Assembly (NCBI GenBank): GCA_050331095.1
Contig: JBHJHE010000013.1
Coordinates: forward strand, 24,034 to 88,033
Reading direction: 5' to 3'
Length of the DNA stretch: 64,000 bases
Source of the DNA: MED-G105 sp050331095
Lineage (GTDB): Bacteria; Pseudomonadota; Alphaproteobacteria; Caulobacterales; Parvularculaceae
Made by a program: the position numbers and the translations under genes. Positions 17,536 through 25,775 of the stretch are shown here, piece by piece. The notes below the pieces were generated by a model. It saw only the letters and a program-made list of their open reading frames with translations. It ran no database searches and was not told where the DNA came from. Every line of letters starts with the position of its first letter. Positions within the stretch are counted from its first letter, which is position 1.

Positions 17536-18476
17536 TCCGCCGCGATCGTCTGGGCGAGGAGCGCCCGCGCGTCCAACACGCTGACGGCCGGGATTTCCTC
17601 GTGCGCGAGATGACCGACGCCGGGATAGATCACGAGCCGCGCTCCGTCGATGGCGTCGGCGAGGCCGCGAGCGGTCGCCAGCGGCACGATCGCGTCGTCC
17701 TCGCCGGACATGACGAGCGTCGGCGCGGCGATCTCGCCGAGCGCGGCGGTCGGGTCGGGCAGGGCGTACGTCTCCACATGGCGAACGAGCGCCGGCCCGT
17801 TGCCGCGGCGACGCATCATGTCGCGGGCGAGGCGAACGCGGGCGTCGTCGATTTTGGCGTCGTCGCCGAACGATCGCTCGAAGATCGCGCGCACGCCGAC
17901 CTCCGGCGCAGCGAGCAGCAACGCCCGCATGGCGGCGGGAACGTCGCTCGGCTCTTCGCCCGCGTCCCCTTCGGCGAAGGCGGCCGCCGAGATGAGGATC
18001 AGCGCCGACACGCGGTCGGGCGCGGCGGCGGCGAGACGCCAGGCGACGACGCCGCCGAGGGAGTTGCCCACGACGGCCGCGCGGTCGATCCCCAGTTCGT
18101 CGAGCAATCGGCGCGCGAAGGCGGCGCGCGCCTGCGGCGCGTAACGCTCCTCAGGGTCGGGCCCGGTGAGCCCATGGCCGAGAAGGTCGTATCGGACGAC
18201 GCGATAGTCGCGTTTGAGGTTGGTCGCCCACGCGTTCCAGCTTTCGAGGCTCAGGGTGAAGCCGTGGATAAGCAAAACGACCGGCGCGCCTTCAGGGCCT
18301 TCGTCGCGCACGCGCACCCGAACGCCGCTGAGCTCGACGAAACGATCCGCAGGCGTTGTGTATTTCGCCTCGAGCGCAGCGGGTTCAAGGCCCTGGCTTG
18401 CGCGCCAGTAGGAAGCGCCGGCGAAGCCGACGACCAATGCGGCGAGCAAAGCGCGCGCCAGTAGAAATCTGCCCAT
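17532..18476 (-). CDS. Membrane-anchored alpha/beta hydrolase
   Basis: A 314-aa alpha/beta-hydrolase fold protein with one N-terminal membrane segment or signal anchor (LARALLAALVVGFAGASYW). It has the oxyanion block LIHGFTLSLESW, nucleophile elbow GNSLGGVVAW (Ser), acid region SGEDDAIVP and histidine block GVGHLAHEE. The substrate is unknown. It is not an obvious BchO despite the nearby photosynthesis genes, because the BchO-specific N-terminus is absent. The frame opens at 18608, but ATG 18476 with AAGGA upstream is preferred. It lies between dapF and the MFS gene. Confidence 0.87.
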   Translation of the reverse strand: MGRFLLARALLAALVVGFAGASYWRASQGLEPAALEAKYTTPADRFVELSGVRVRVRDEGPEGAPVVLLIHGFTLSLESWNAWATNLKRDYRVVRYDLLGHGLTGPDPEERYAPQARAAFARRLLDELGIDRAAVVGNSLGGVVAWRLAAAAPDRVSALILISAAAFAEGDAGEEPSDVPAAMRALLLAAPEVGVRAIFERSFGDDAKIDDARVRLARDMMRRRGNGPALVRHVETYALPDPTAALGEIAAPTLVMSGEDDAIVPLATARGLADAIDGARLVIYPGVGHLAHEEIPAVSVLDARALLAQTIAAE

Positions 18477-18510
18477 GGTCGTTCCTTCGCGGGCTCGACG
18501 CCTGGATGTC

Positions 18511-18536
18511 GACGTCAAAGAGGCTGACGTCAAAGA
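18511..18536. repeat. 11-bp direct repeat at the dapF stop codon
   Basis: GACGTCAAAGA occurs at 18511-18521 and 18526-18536, a 15-base period. On the minus strand each copy supplies a TGA in the dapF frame, so the dapF stop is duplicated. The same TGACGTCAAAGA core occurs in the bchF operator. This could be coincidence. Confidence 0.7.
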
Positions 18537-19387
18537 TGATCCGGGATCGTTCCTTCGCCGTCTAGTTCGTAGGGGCCGGCCATGACGACGTGGTCGTCGT
18601 CGCGCCATTCGCCGCCGAGTTCGCCGCCGTCGAGCTCAATCGTCGCCTTGCGCTCCGTCAGCCGCCGGCGGCAGGCGGCGACGAGCGCCGCGCAGGCCGC
18701 CGTGCCGCAGGCTTTGGTGATGCCCGCGCCGCGCTCCCAAACGCGCAATCGGAGGGTGTGACGGCTTTTCGCCTGCGCGAGGCTGACGTTCGCGCGCTCG
18801 GGAAACAGCGGGTGGTTCTCGACCATCGGCCCGAACCGGTCGAGGGCGTGCGAATCGACGTCGTCGACGAAAAAGACGCAATGCGGATTGCCCATGTTCA
18901 CGGCGGATGGGCCCCACAATGTCGGGTTATCGATCGGGCCGAGCTTGATGTCGATAAAACGCGTGTCCTCGAAGGCTTCGGCGAGGGGGATGTCGCGCCA
19001 GTCGAACTTCGGCGTTCCCATGTCGACAGCGATACGGCCCGCCTGAAGGCCGGCGCCGCCGACGCGCCAGGCGTCGAGATCGCCTGCTTTGGTCGAGAAG
19101 CGCGCGCGCGACTTTCCGGTTTCGTCCATCAGGACGGCGGCGACGCAACGGGTGGCGTTGCCGCAGGCGCCGACCTCCGAACCGTCGGCGTTCCACACGC
19201 CCATGAAAGGCCCTTTGCGATCTTCGATCGTAATGACCTGGTCGCACCCGATCCCGCGCGTCCGGTCCGCGAGGCCCGCGGCCGCGTCCGTCGTCATTGC
19301 ACGTTTCGAGCCGCGCAGGTCGAGAACGACGAAGTCGTTCCCGAGCCCGTTCATTTTCCGATAGGGGACGCCGGCGAAGGCGGACAT
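18530..19387 (-). CDS. dapF: Diaminopimelate epimerase DapF
   Basis: DapF interconverts LL- and meso-diaminopimelate, supplying lysine and the peptidoglycan cross-linking residue. The 285-aa protein starts with KMNGLGNDFVV. It has both catalytic cysteines, C75 in EVGACGNATRC and C227 in ITKACGTAAC, and the GNPHCVFFV block. It is first in a leftward group with the hydrolase and MFS genes and lies 57 bases beyond the end of the glycosyltransferase gene. Length and motifs are normal. Confidence 0.96.
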   Translation of the reverse strand: MSAFAGVPYRKMNGLGNDFVVLDLRGSKRAMTTDAAAGLADRTRGIGCDQVITIEDRKGPFMGVWNADGSEVGACGNATRCVAAVLMDETGKSRARFSTKAGDLDAWRVGGAGLQAGRIAVDMGTPKFDWRDIPLAEAFEDTRFIDIKLGPIDNPTLWGPSAVNMGNPHCVFFVDDVDSHALDRFGPMVENHPLFPERANVSLAQAKSRHTLRLRVWERGAGITKACGTAACAALVAACRRRLTERKATIELDGGELGGEWRDDDHVVMAGPYELDGEGTIPDHL

Positions 19388-19444
19388 GACGCGTCTCGTC
19401 GATAACTCGTTCTGATGGCGTTTGCCGGGCTTTTCGCCCCGCGG

Positions 19445-20890
19445 TCAATCGGCCGACCGCGCCGCCGCCAGTTCTTGCAGCGCCGACGCCCGGCGCCGCA
19501 GCGCCGCGTCGCCCAAGACGTGGGTCGTCTTCTCCCAGTGGTGCGGCCGCACAATCAACTCGCCGAGCGCCTTGAAGGCGGCCGCCGAGATAAGCAGCCA
19601 GTAGACCGGCGCCAGGAGGGCCCACGGCGCAAGACCGACCCAGCCGCGGCGCAACGGGGCGATGGCGTACGTCGCGACGATCGCTCCGTTGCCGATGAGG
19701 AGCGCCGCGAGACCGAAACCGCCGACCTCGTCGCTGGCGACGACGCGGGCCGCTGCGGCGATCCACAGCCAGGGACTGACGATCGCGCCCAAAACCGCGC
19801 CGCCGAGGAAGAGATGGCACGAGAGGCCGCTGCGCAGGTCGAAGCGTCCGCCGGCGTCAAAACCGGCCCCGCGCCGCGCATGCACCCGCCAGGTCTGCAT
19901 ATAGCCTTTCATCCACCGAGAGCGTTGGCGCAGCCAGTTGCCGAGCGCGCCGTTCGCCTCCTCCATTGTGGTCGACGCGATGAGCGCGGAGCGCAGGCCG
20001 GCCCTGGCGAACCGAAAACCAAGATCGGCGTCCTCGGTCCCGTTGAACGCGTCCCAGGCGCCGAGCTCGCGCAATTTGTCCGTCTTAAGAAAGTTCGATG
20101 TGCCGCCGAGCGGTATCGGCGCGCCGATACGCTGCAAGCCGGGCAGCATGTTGTCGAACCACAAGGCGTAGTCGAGCGCGAAGAGACGCGTCAGCCAGTT
20201 CTCGTCGGCGTTGTAGAAGTTGAGCCGCGCCTGAACGCAAACAAGATCCTCCCCACCCGCCGCGAACGCCGCCGCGGCCTTGCGCGCCTGGTCCGGAGCC
20301 GGCACGTCTTCGGCGTCGTAGATGACGACGACGTCGCCGTTGGCCGCCTCAAGGGCGTAGTTGCAGGCCTTCGGTTTCGTCTTCGGTCCGCCCGTCGGCA
20401 CGATGACGAAGTCGAAGCGCCGATCGAGCCCCAGCCGCTCGGCTTCGCGCCGCGTCGCGGCGTCGCTCTCCTCAAGGATCAATTTAACGTCGAGCTTCGC
20501 CGGCGGATAGTCGAGGTCCCCGATCGCCCTGGCGAGACTGGGCAGCGCGTCGGCTTCGTCGTGAACGGGGGCCAGTATCGTCAGTGTCGGCAACGCGTCG
20601 TCTGCGAGGGCCGGCGCTTCGTCGCCAGCCTCAGCGCCGACCGACGCGACGAGGAGCGCCAGCCGGGTCAATACGGATGCGAGGAAGAACGTCGCCGCCA
20701 TCGCCGCGCTCGCCGCGCCTGTCGTTTGCGGCGCGACCGCGATCGACGCGGCCCCGATCGTCGCTGCGGCGGCGAGCGCGGCCGCGTCGGCCCTGGAAAA
20801 GAGCCGCATCGCCGAGGCGCCGGGATCCAGCCGCGCGAGCCCGTTTATCGCGCGAGCGAGCCGCGGCGTCGGCGTCAAAACCTTGACCAA
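19445..20890 (-). CDS. Membrane family-2 glycosyltransferase (cellulose synthase-like)
   Basis: About 481 aa with two membrane segments near residues 45-95, a GT-A domain at about 98-330 and further membrane helices at the C-terminus. Catalytic signatures are IYDAEDVP, NGTEDADLGFR and QRSRWMKGYMQTW (Q-x-x-R-W), typical of processive or single-addition membrane GT2 enzymes. Product and acceptor are unknown. The start is uncertain. TTG 20890 overlaps the barrel protein gene by 16 bases and keeps a plausible cytosolic N-terminus. The first ATG is 20809, within what would then be the first helix. The pair with the barrel gene suggests an envelope or exported glycan role. Confidence 0.82.
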   Translation of the reverse strand: MVKVLTPTPRLARAINGLARLDPGASAMRLFSRADAAALAAAATIGAASIAVAPQTTGAASAAMAATFFLASVLTRLALLVASVGAEAGDEAPALADDALPTLTILAPVHDEADALPSLARAIGDLDYPPAKLDVKLILEESDAATRREAERLGLDRRFDFVIVPTGGPKTKPKACNYALEAANGDVVVIYDAEDVPAPDQARKAAAAFAAGGEDLVCVQARLNFYNADENWLTRLFALDYALWFDNMLPGLQRIGAPIPLGGTSNFLKTDKLRELGAWDAFNGTEDADLGFRFARAGLRSALIASTTMEEANGALGNWLRQRSRWMKGYMQTWRVHARRGAGFDAGGRFDLRSGLSCHLFLGGAVLGAIVSPWLWIAAAARVVASDEVGGFGLAALLIGNGAIVATYAIAPLRRGWVGLAPWALLAPVYWLLISAAAFKALGELIVRPHHWEKTTHVLGDAALRRRASALQELAAARSAD

Positions 20891-21669
20891 ACGCCGACGA
20901 ACGCGGTGCGGCCCGGTTCGACGTTGCGCGCCGCCGTTTCGACCGCGCCGCCAACACGGAGCGCCGTGCGCCGATCGATCCGAACGACGATCGATCCTTG
21001 AAAGCGGACGACGTCGAAGTCCGCGCCGAGCCCGTCTGGATCGAAGGTTTCGTTCCGTAACGAGATTTTCGATTGAACCTCGAACAGCGCCAGCAACCGG
21101 TTCGTCGGTTCGACGCCAAGTCCCGCGTCCAGTCGAAGTTGGTCGGCGGCGGCGCCGAAGCGCCGGCGAAATCCCGCCTCGGCGATCGCGAAGGTCTTGA
21201 AGGGCGGCAGCGTCAGATTGCGGCCGTAAAGCAGGCGTCCCTCGACATCGAAGCCGTCGACGGCGAGCCCCGGACGCGCCGTCGAAAAACGAGCGGGCCG
21301 CACCGCGCCGAAGCGGGCGGAGAGCGCGTTCTTGTCGTCGTCGTCACGGCAGATCGTCTTCTGAAGGAAGACTTCGGCTTCGGAGACGCCGTCGGAGACG
21401 ATAGACGGGCCGGCCGCGTCCCCGGTCCATGTCCGTCCGTAGGCGACGCGGCCGCCGATCATCGTCGCGAACGGCGCGCCAAGCTCGCCGTAGGTGACGG
21501 TCTCCAGCCTCTCGAAGCGCGTCGCATCCGTTCGCGAGGTGAAGTAGTCCGCCCGAGTTTCGAGGAAAACGTCGCCGGGTCGGCGTGTCCAGGGGGCGGC
21601 GTTCGCGTCGAAAGACGAGACGACAATCGCCGCTAGCAGCGCGGCGAAGGATGCGCGCGTTGAACCCAT
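20875..21669 (-). CDS. Probable outer-membrane beta-barrel protein
   Basis: A 264-aa secreted protein. The signal peptide ends around SSFDANA-APW (residue 24). The remainder is rich in alternating strands with aromatic girdles (FLETRADYF, AYGRTWTG, GRLLYGRNLTLP) and the last residue is Phe (FVGVWSRF), the usual C-terminal signature for BAM-assembled barrels. No specific family was recognised. It overlaps the following glycosyltransferase gene, suggesting co-expression. Confidence 0.7.
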   Translation of the reverse strand: MGSTRASFAALLAAIVVSSFDANAAPWTRRPGDVFLETRADYFTSRTDATRFERLETVTYGELGAPFATMIGGRVAYGRTWTGDAAGPSIVSDGVSEAEVFLQKTICRDDDDKNALSARFGAVRPARFSTARPGLAVDGFDVEGRLLYGRNLTLPPFKTFAIAEAGFRRRFGAAADQLRLDAGLGVEPTNRLLALFEVQSKISLRNETFDPDGLGADFDVVRFQGSIVVRIDRRTALRVGGAVETAARNVEPGRTAFVGVWSRF

Positions 21670-21708
21670 GACGCCTCGCCCCCGACATTGGCCGCGCCGG
21701 GGGCGGGT

Positions 21709-21740
21709 CCGTCGAAAATAGTAAAACTATTACTCGACGG
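21709..21740. repeat. Interrupted inverted repeat upstream of the barrel gene
   Basis: CCGTCGA (21709-21715) pairs with TCGACGG (21734-21740), and inside it AATAGT (21717-21722) pairs with ACTATT (21726-21731) around AAA. It lies in the 132-base gap between the DUF1501 gene and the barrel gene, both leftward. It lacks a T-run, so it could be an operator or a factor-assisted terminator. The AT-rich core stands out in this GC-rich DNA. Confidence 0.6.
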
Positions 21741-21801
21741 GCGTTGGGCTACTGACCACGGATTGAGCCGGTGTCAGTAGCGCTATCATGGGTTGTGGCC
21801 G

Positions 21802-23211
21802 TCAGACGAAGGTCGGTTCGCCGCCGAACGTCGCCAGGCCCGGCAGGGCCGCATCGATTTCGGCCGGGTTGAGTCCGAACCAACGCCCGAGCGGCGCAGC
21901 GAACTGTTCGACCGACGTCGTCGGGATCAGACGGCCGCGGCCGGCGTCGAGCGTGTGCTCCACGTCGGCTGGCGGAATATCCCCAAAGATGCGCCCGCCG
22001 TCGACGGCGCCGCCGACGACGAAGTGGTGCGCGCCCCAGCCGTGATCGGAGCCGTCGTCATTGTTCACGAGCGTGCGGCCGAAGTCGGACGCAGTGAACA
22101 GGGTGACGTCGTTCTCCATGCCGAGCTCCTCCATCGCCGCGTTGAAGGCGACGACCGCGGCGTCGAACTGCGCGTGGAGATTGGGCAGGGAGTTCCATTG
22201 GCGCGCATGGGTGTCGAAGCCGCCGGTGGAGGCGAAGAAGACCTGGCGGTTGGCGCCAAGCGCGCCGCGCACGGCGATCGTTTCAGCGACCGTTCGGAGC
22301 TGACCGCCGAGGCGACTGTCCGGGAACGGCGTCGTAAACGTCGGCGCCGTTTCCAGCGCTTCGCCGAAGAGCGTGTTCGAGTCGATCGCCCGGCGCGCGA
22401 TGGAGGTTACGTCGCGCGCGAACAGATTGTTGATCAACGCGCCGTCTGCGCGCAGATGGTCGCGCATGACCGCGCGGGCTACGTCGGAGTTGCGCGCAGT
22501 GCCGAACAGGCTGTTGCGGCGGAGGATCTCAGGGTCTTGCGGGCGGCCGCCGTTGATCTGGTATTGCGTCGCCTGTTCGCCGGTGAGGAAGACGTCGTTG
22601 CCTGTGACGGAGATGGCCGTGAACGTCGGATTGACGTTGGCGCTTGAGGCGAGAGCGGCGTCGGCAAAGCGTCCGCCCCACCCGAAGCGTTCGCCCTCGG
22701 GCGCAAGCGACATCCAGGTGGATTGCTGGTCGTTGTGCGAGAAGAGCCGCGCCGGCCGCCGCCCGCTCCGGTTACGGAACGTCTCGCGGGTCAACGTCTC
22801 AACAAGCGGACCCACATTGCCGACGATGGCGGCGCGCCCGCGCGTAAACAGATCGTGGACGCCAGCGAGTTCGGGCGGCAACGCGAAGCGCCGCGCGCCG
22901 AAATCGGCGGCGTTCGCCGGTTCCAGCGGCATGAGCGCGCTGCGTACGCGCGTCGAACCGCCTTCGCGCCGTTGATAGGCGTTGAAGAGTTCCTGGCGGA
23001 TTTCGGCGATACGATCGTAGGACGGATTATCGTACGGCAACACTGTGTCGTAATGATCCATGCCGCCTTTGAAGAAGACGCACACGAGCGCTTTGTATCC
23101 GCTGACGTCCGCCGCCCGGGCCGCCATGCCGCCGAGAGCGGGGAAGATGCCGGCCGCGGCGCCGGCGGCGCTGACGTTTTTGACGAAGTCGCGTCGAGAT
23201 AGTTTGGTCAT
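21802..23211 (-). CDS. Tat-exported DUF1501 family protein
   Basis: A 469-aa DUF1501 (sulfatase-like fold) protein. The N-terminus KLSRRDFVKNVSAAGAAAG is a twin-arginine signal, so it is exported folded. The conserved family blocks VCVFFKGGMDHYDTVLPY, FSHNDQQSTWMS and FTASDFGRTLVNNDDGSDHGWG are visible (some quoted in part). Biochemical function is not established. DUF1501 genes are commonly paired with DUF1800 genes, as here, with a 12-base gap. Confidence 0.9.
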   Translation of the reverse strand: MTKLSRRDFVKNVSAAGAAAGIFPALGGMAARAADVSGYKALVCVFFKGGMDHYDTVLPYDNPSYDRIAEIRQELFNAYQRREGGSTRVRSALMPLEPANAADFGARRFALPPELAGVHDLFTRGRAAIVGNVGPLVETLTRETFRNRSGRRPARLFSHNDQQSTWMSLAPEGERFGWGGRFADAALASSANVNPTFTAISVTGNDVFLTGEQATQYQINGGRPQDPEILRRNSLFGTARNSDVARAVMRDHLRADGALINNLFARDVTSIARRAIDSNTLFGEALETAPTFTTPFPDSRLGGQLRTVAETIAVRGALGANRQVFFASTGGFDTHARQWNSLPNLHAQFDAAVVAFNAAMEELGMENDVTLFTASDFGRTLVNNDDGSDHGWGAHHFVVGGAVDGGRIFGDIPPADVEHTLDAGRGRLIPTTSVEQFAAPLGRWFGLNPAEIDAALPGLATFGGEPTFV

Positions 23212-23223
23212 GTTCTTGGCTCC

Positions 23224-24999
23224 TCAACGCGTCACGAGATACGATGGCGCGGTCACGGCCATCAGTACGGCTAAGTGGACGCGCGTCTCGCGGTCTTCGT
23301 CCGCGCGGTCGTCGCGGATCTCGACTTCGTTCAGCACGGTGATGATACGGTCTTTGGTCTGCTGGTTCATCAGACCGCTCGTCATCAGAAGATCGAGGCG
23401 CTCGACAAGCGCCGCAGGATCGTCGGCGAGCGCGATCTCCGCTTCATAATTGGGGCGGAAAGCGGATCCGTCGCCGTCGTTCTGCGTCGGCGTGTCGTCG
23501 CGGATGTAGCGGCCCATAATGTTGACGTAGCCGATCGCGCTCGTTTCGTTGACGAGCTGCAGCTCCGGCGCCGTGACGCCGGCCGCCCCGGTTTCCGAGG
23601 ACGGCGCGATGTATCGAGGCCGGTAGAAATTGAAGACCGACGGCGAACGGAACGGGTGCTGGGACAAACGATCCGGACGCCCCATATCTCCGAGGAAGCG
23701 GTCCTCTGCGGCGACGGCCGAGGCCACGTTGAACGCGCGCGCCCAATGGAGGAAGCGGAGCACGGGCTCGCGCACCTTGCCGTCGACGTCCGTGCCGAGG
23801 CCGGGATCCTGACGCGCCTCTTCGTCGAGGAGGATTGCGGCGACCGTCGCCGTCATATCGCCGCGGCGACCGTCGCCGACCACGTCGCCGTCGAGGAGCG
23901 TGAACGAACCTCGGTCGAACGTCTCGGCGACGCGCTGGACGTAAGCCGGGCTCGGATCGCTCTTGACGAGGCGTTGGATCAGTTGCCGGCAGACGAACGG
24001 TCCGACGTTCGGATGGGCGAAGATGTGGTCGAGGGCCATCGTGATCGAGGCCTCGGGTCCCGTGTTCGCCGGGATCGTCAGGCCAAGGAAAGACTTCTCC
24101 TCCGTGGAGTGCTCCTCCGGGTAGGCCACGAGGCGCGAGAACTCCGCGTCGTCGTCGGCGTCGCGTTCGCGGAAGCCGCCGCTGAGCGCAAGGCCGGTGA
24201 ACACCTTCGCGAGGCCGACGACGTCTTCATTGTCGTAGGTCTCGCCGCCCGCGGGATCTGGTTCGCCGTTCGGGAGCAGATCGACGAGGCCGATGGTGAA
24301 CAATTGAAGGATCTCGCGTGCGTAGTTCTCGTCCGGCACGCGGCCCGAGTCCGGGTCGGCTTTGCGGTTGCGCATGTACGTCAGGTACTCGGCCATCGCC
24401 GGCGAGTAGGTGACCTCTTCGAGAATGTCGCGGTAGTTTCCAAGCGCGCCGCGGCTCAGAATATCCATGTAGTAGGCGAGCATTCTCGGATTGTCGTTGA
24501 CCGGCGACCCGGAGCTCTCAGAGACGACGACGATCTGCGACAGCGCGAACGCAACGCGTTGGCGCAGCTGGTCGCGCGCGTTGACGGCGTTCTCCCAGAA
24601 AATGTCCGAGGCCGCATCGTCATCGAGTTCGTCGCCGGCGAGTTCGCGGGCGACAAGGCGCGGCAGATAGAAGCTCGGCGCCGCGGCGGCCTGATCCTCA
24701 ATCCACTCGGACATGCCGGTGGACGTCAATTGATCGATATCGGCCGCACTAGGACCAAATGACGCTTGCGTTAGAAAGCGCGACGCTTCGTTCGGCGTCG
24801 GAACGTCCGACACCGTCGACGTCAGGCCGGCGCCCGGGTTCGAAGGATCGAGCCCTGCGCCGTTATCGTCGGCCGGCGCGCAAGCGGCCGCCGCCACCAG
24901 GGCGAGGGCGCTAGCAGTTTTCGCGAACAGTTGGTTGAAGCCCATTGCGCGCACGTTCGGCGCATCGCCGCACGCAGCGTTAGTTCCGCTCTTTTCCAT
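23224..24999 (-). CDS. DUF1800 family exported protein
   Basis: About 591 aa. Blocks typical of DUF1800 are ASRFLTQASFGPSAADIDQL, QRVAFALSQIVVVS, NYAREILQLFTIGL and a C-terminal MTSGLMNQQTKDRI region. Function is unknown; the family is usually secreted and paired with DUF1501. A hydrophobic segment ending ALVAAAACAPADD looks like a lipobox. GGAG 7 bases before ATG 24999 supports that start, but ATG 24945 (MGFNQLFAKTAS) would give a shorter, more typical lipoprotein signal without a ribosome site. The downstream partner is the Tat-exported DUF1501 protein. Confidence 0.88.
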   Translation of the reverse strand: MEKSGTNAACGDAPNVRAMGFNQLFAKTASALALVAAAACAPADDNGAGLDPSNPGAGLTSTVSDVPTPNEASRFLTQASFGPSAADIDQLTSTGMSEWIEDQAAAAPSFYLPRLVARELAGDELDDDAASDIFWENAVNARDQLRQRVAFALSQIVVVSESSGSPVNDNPRMLAYYMDILSRGALGNYRDILEEVTYSPAMAEYLTYMRNRKADPDSGRVPDENYAREILQLFTIGLVDLLPNGEPDPAGGETYDNEDVVGLAKVFTGLALSGGFRERDADDDAEFSRLVAYPEEHSTEEKSFLGLTIPANTGPEASITMALDHIFAHPNVGPFVCRQLIQRLVKSDPSPAYVQRVAETFDRGSFTLLDGDVVGDGRRGDMTATVAAILLDEEARQDPGLGTDVDGKVREPVLRFLHWARAFNVASAVAAEDRFLGDMGRPDRLSQHPFRSPSVFNFYRPRYIAPSSETGAAGVTAPELQLVNETSAIGYVNIMGRYIRDDTPTQNDGDGSAFRPNYEAEIALADDPAALVERLDLLMTSGLMNQQTKDRIITVLNEVEIRDDRADEDRETRVHLAVLMAVTAPSYLVTR

Positions 25000-25138
25000 G
25001 CCTCTCCACCCGCAGTCTTCCGCCCTCACCCGCGCGTGAAGAGGTAGCGAGCGGAGTTTTTATCTCGCGTATAGAGAGGCGCTAAAAGTCGGCGCGAATT
25101 TTATGTATTTTCGCCAGTAGCTGGTTTGTGTGCGGATA

Positions 25139-25573
25139 TTAGTTTTCGCCGCGCAGCCAGGACGCGCAGGCGTCCGCCGCTGCGTCGACGTTCTTAATCT
25201 CGCATTCCCAGACGACCCGGACGCGCCAGCCGAGACCGGCGAGTTCATTAAGCCGGCGATCGTCGCGCGCACGATTGCGGGCGATCTTCGCGAGCCAGTA
25301 ATCCGTGTTCGTCTTCGGCGTGCGCGCTCCACGCGGACAGTCGTGTCCATGCCAAAAGCATCCGTGGACGAAAACGACGGCCCGCCGGCCGGGAAACACG
25401 ATGTCGGGCTTGCCGGGTAGACGCGCCGCGTGAAGGCGATACCGCAAGCCCCGTGCGAAAAGGGCTCGCCGCAGGGCGATTTCAGGCCCGGTGTCGCGCG
25501 CGCGGACGGCGCGCATGATCGCCGAGCGCTGCGCCGTCTCGCTCGTCGAAGGTTCCCGCGTTCGTTTAATCAT
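25139..25573 (-). CDS. vsr: Very short patch repair endonuclease Vsr
   Basis: Vsr nicks DNA 5' of the T in T:G mismatches produced by deamination of 5-methylcytosine. The 144-aa product shows the family blocks RAVRARDTGPEIALRRALFARGLRYRL (in part), LPGKPDIVFP (catalytic Asp) and VFVHGCFWHGHDCP (zinc ligands and His). ATG 25573 or ATG 25597 could be the start, and neither has a clear ribosome site. No cytosine methyltransferase gene is adjacent, which is the usual partner. Confidence 0.93.
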   Translation of the reverse strand: MIKRTREPSTSETAQRSAIMRAVRARDTGPEIALRRALFARGLRYRLHAARLPGKPDIVFPGRRAVVFVHGCFWHGHDCPRGARTPKTNTDYWLAKIARNRARDDRRLNELAGLGWRVRVVWECEIKNVDAAADACASWLRGEN

Positions 25574-25775
25574 TTGTAAATGGATCGCGCCGCTCATCCG
25601 TCGTCAACGGCTTCGGGATCCCGCGCCGAACGGAGCCGTCCCGCGACGGCCCAGCCGAAATTGACGATGGGCGCGACTCCCGCGACGCCAGATGGCGGCT
25701 GGGCGAGTGCGCTCGGTTGGTCAGCGTTCGACAGGCGGACGCTCAGGAATTTTAGCGCCACAAGGCCGCTGCGCC

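Noticed and set aside
17532..18476. BchO (Mg-chelatase-associated alpha/beta hydrolase)
   Set aside because: The hydrolase fold is shared, but this protein has a membrane anchor, lacks the BchO-type N-terminus and is coupled to dapF and an MFS gene, not to bchID.
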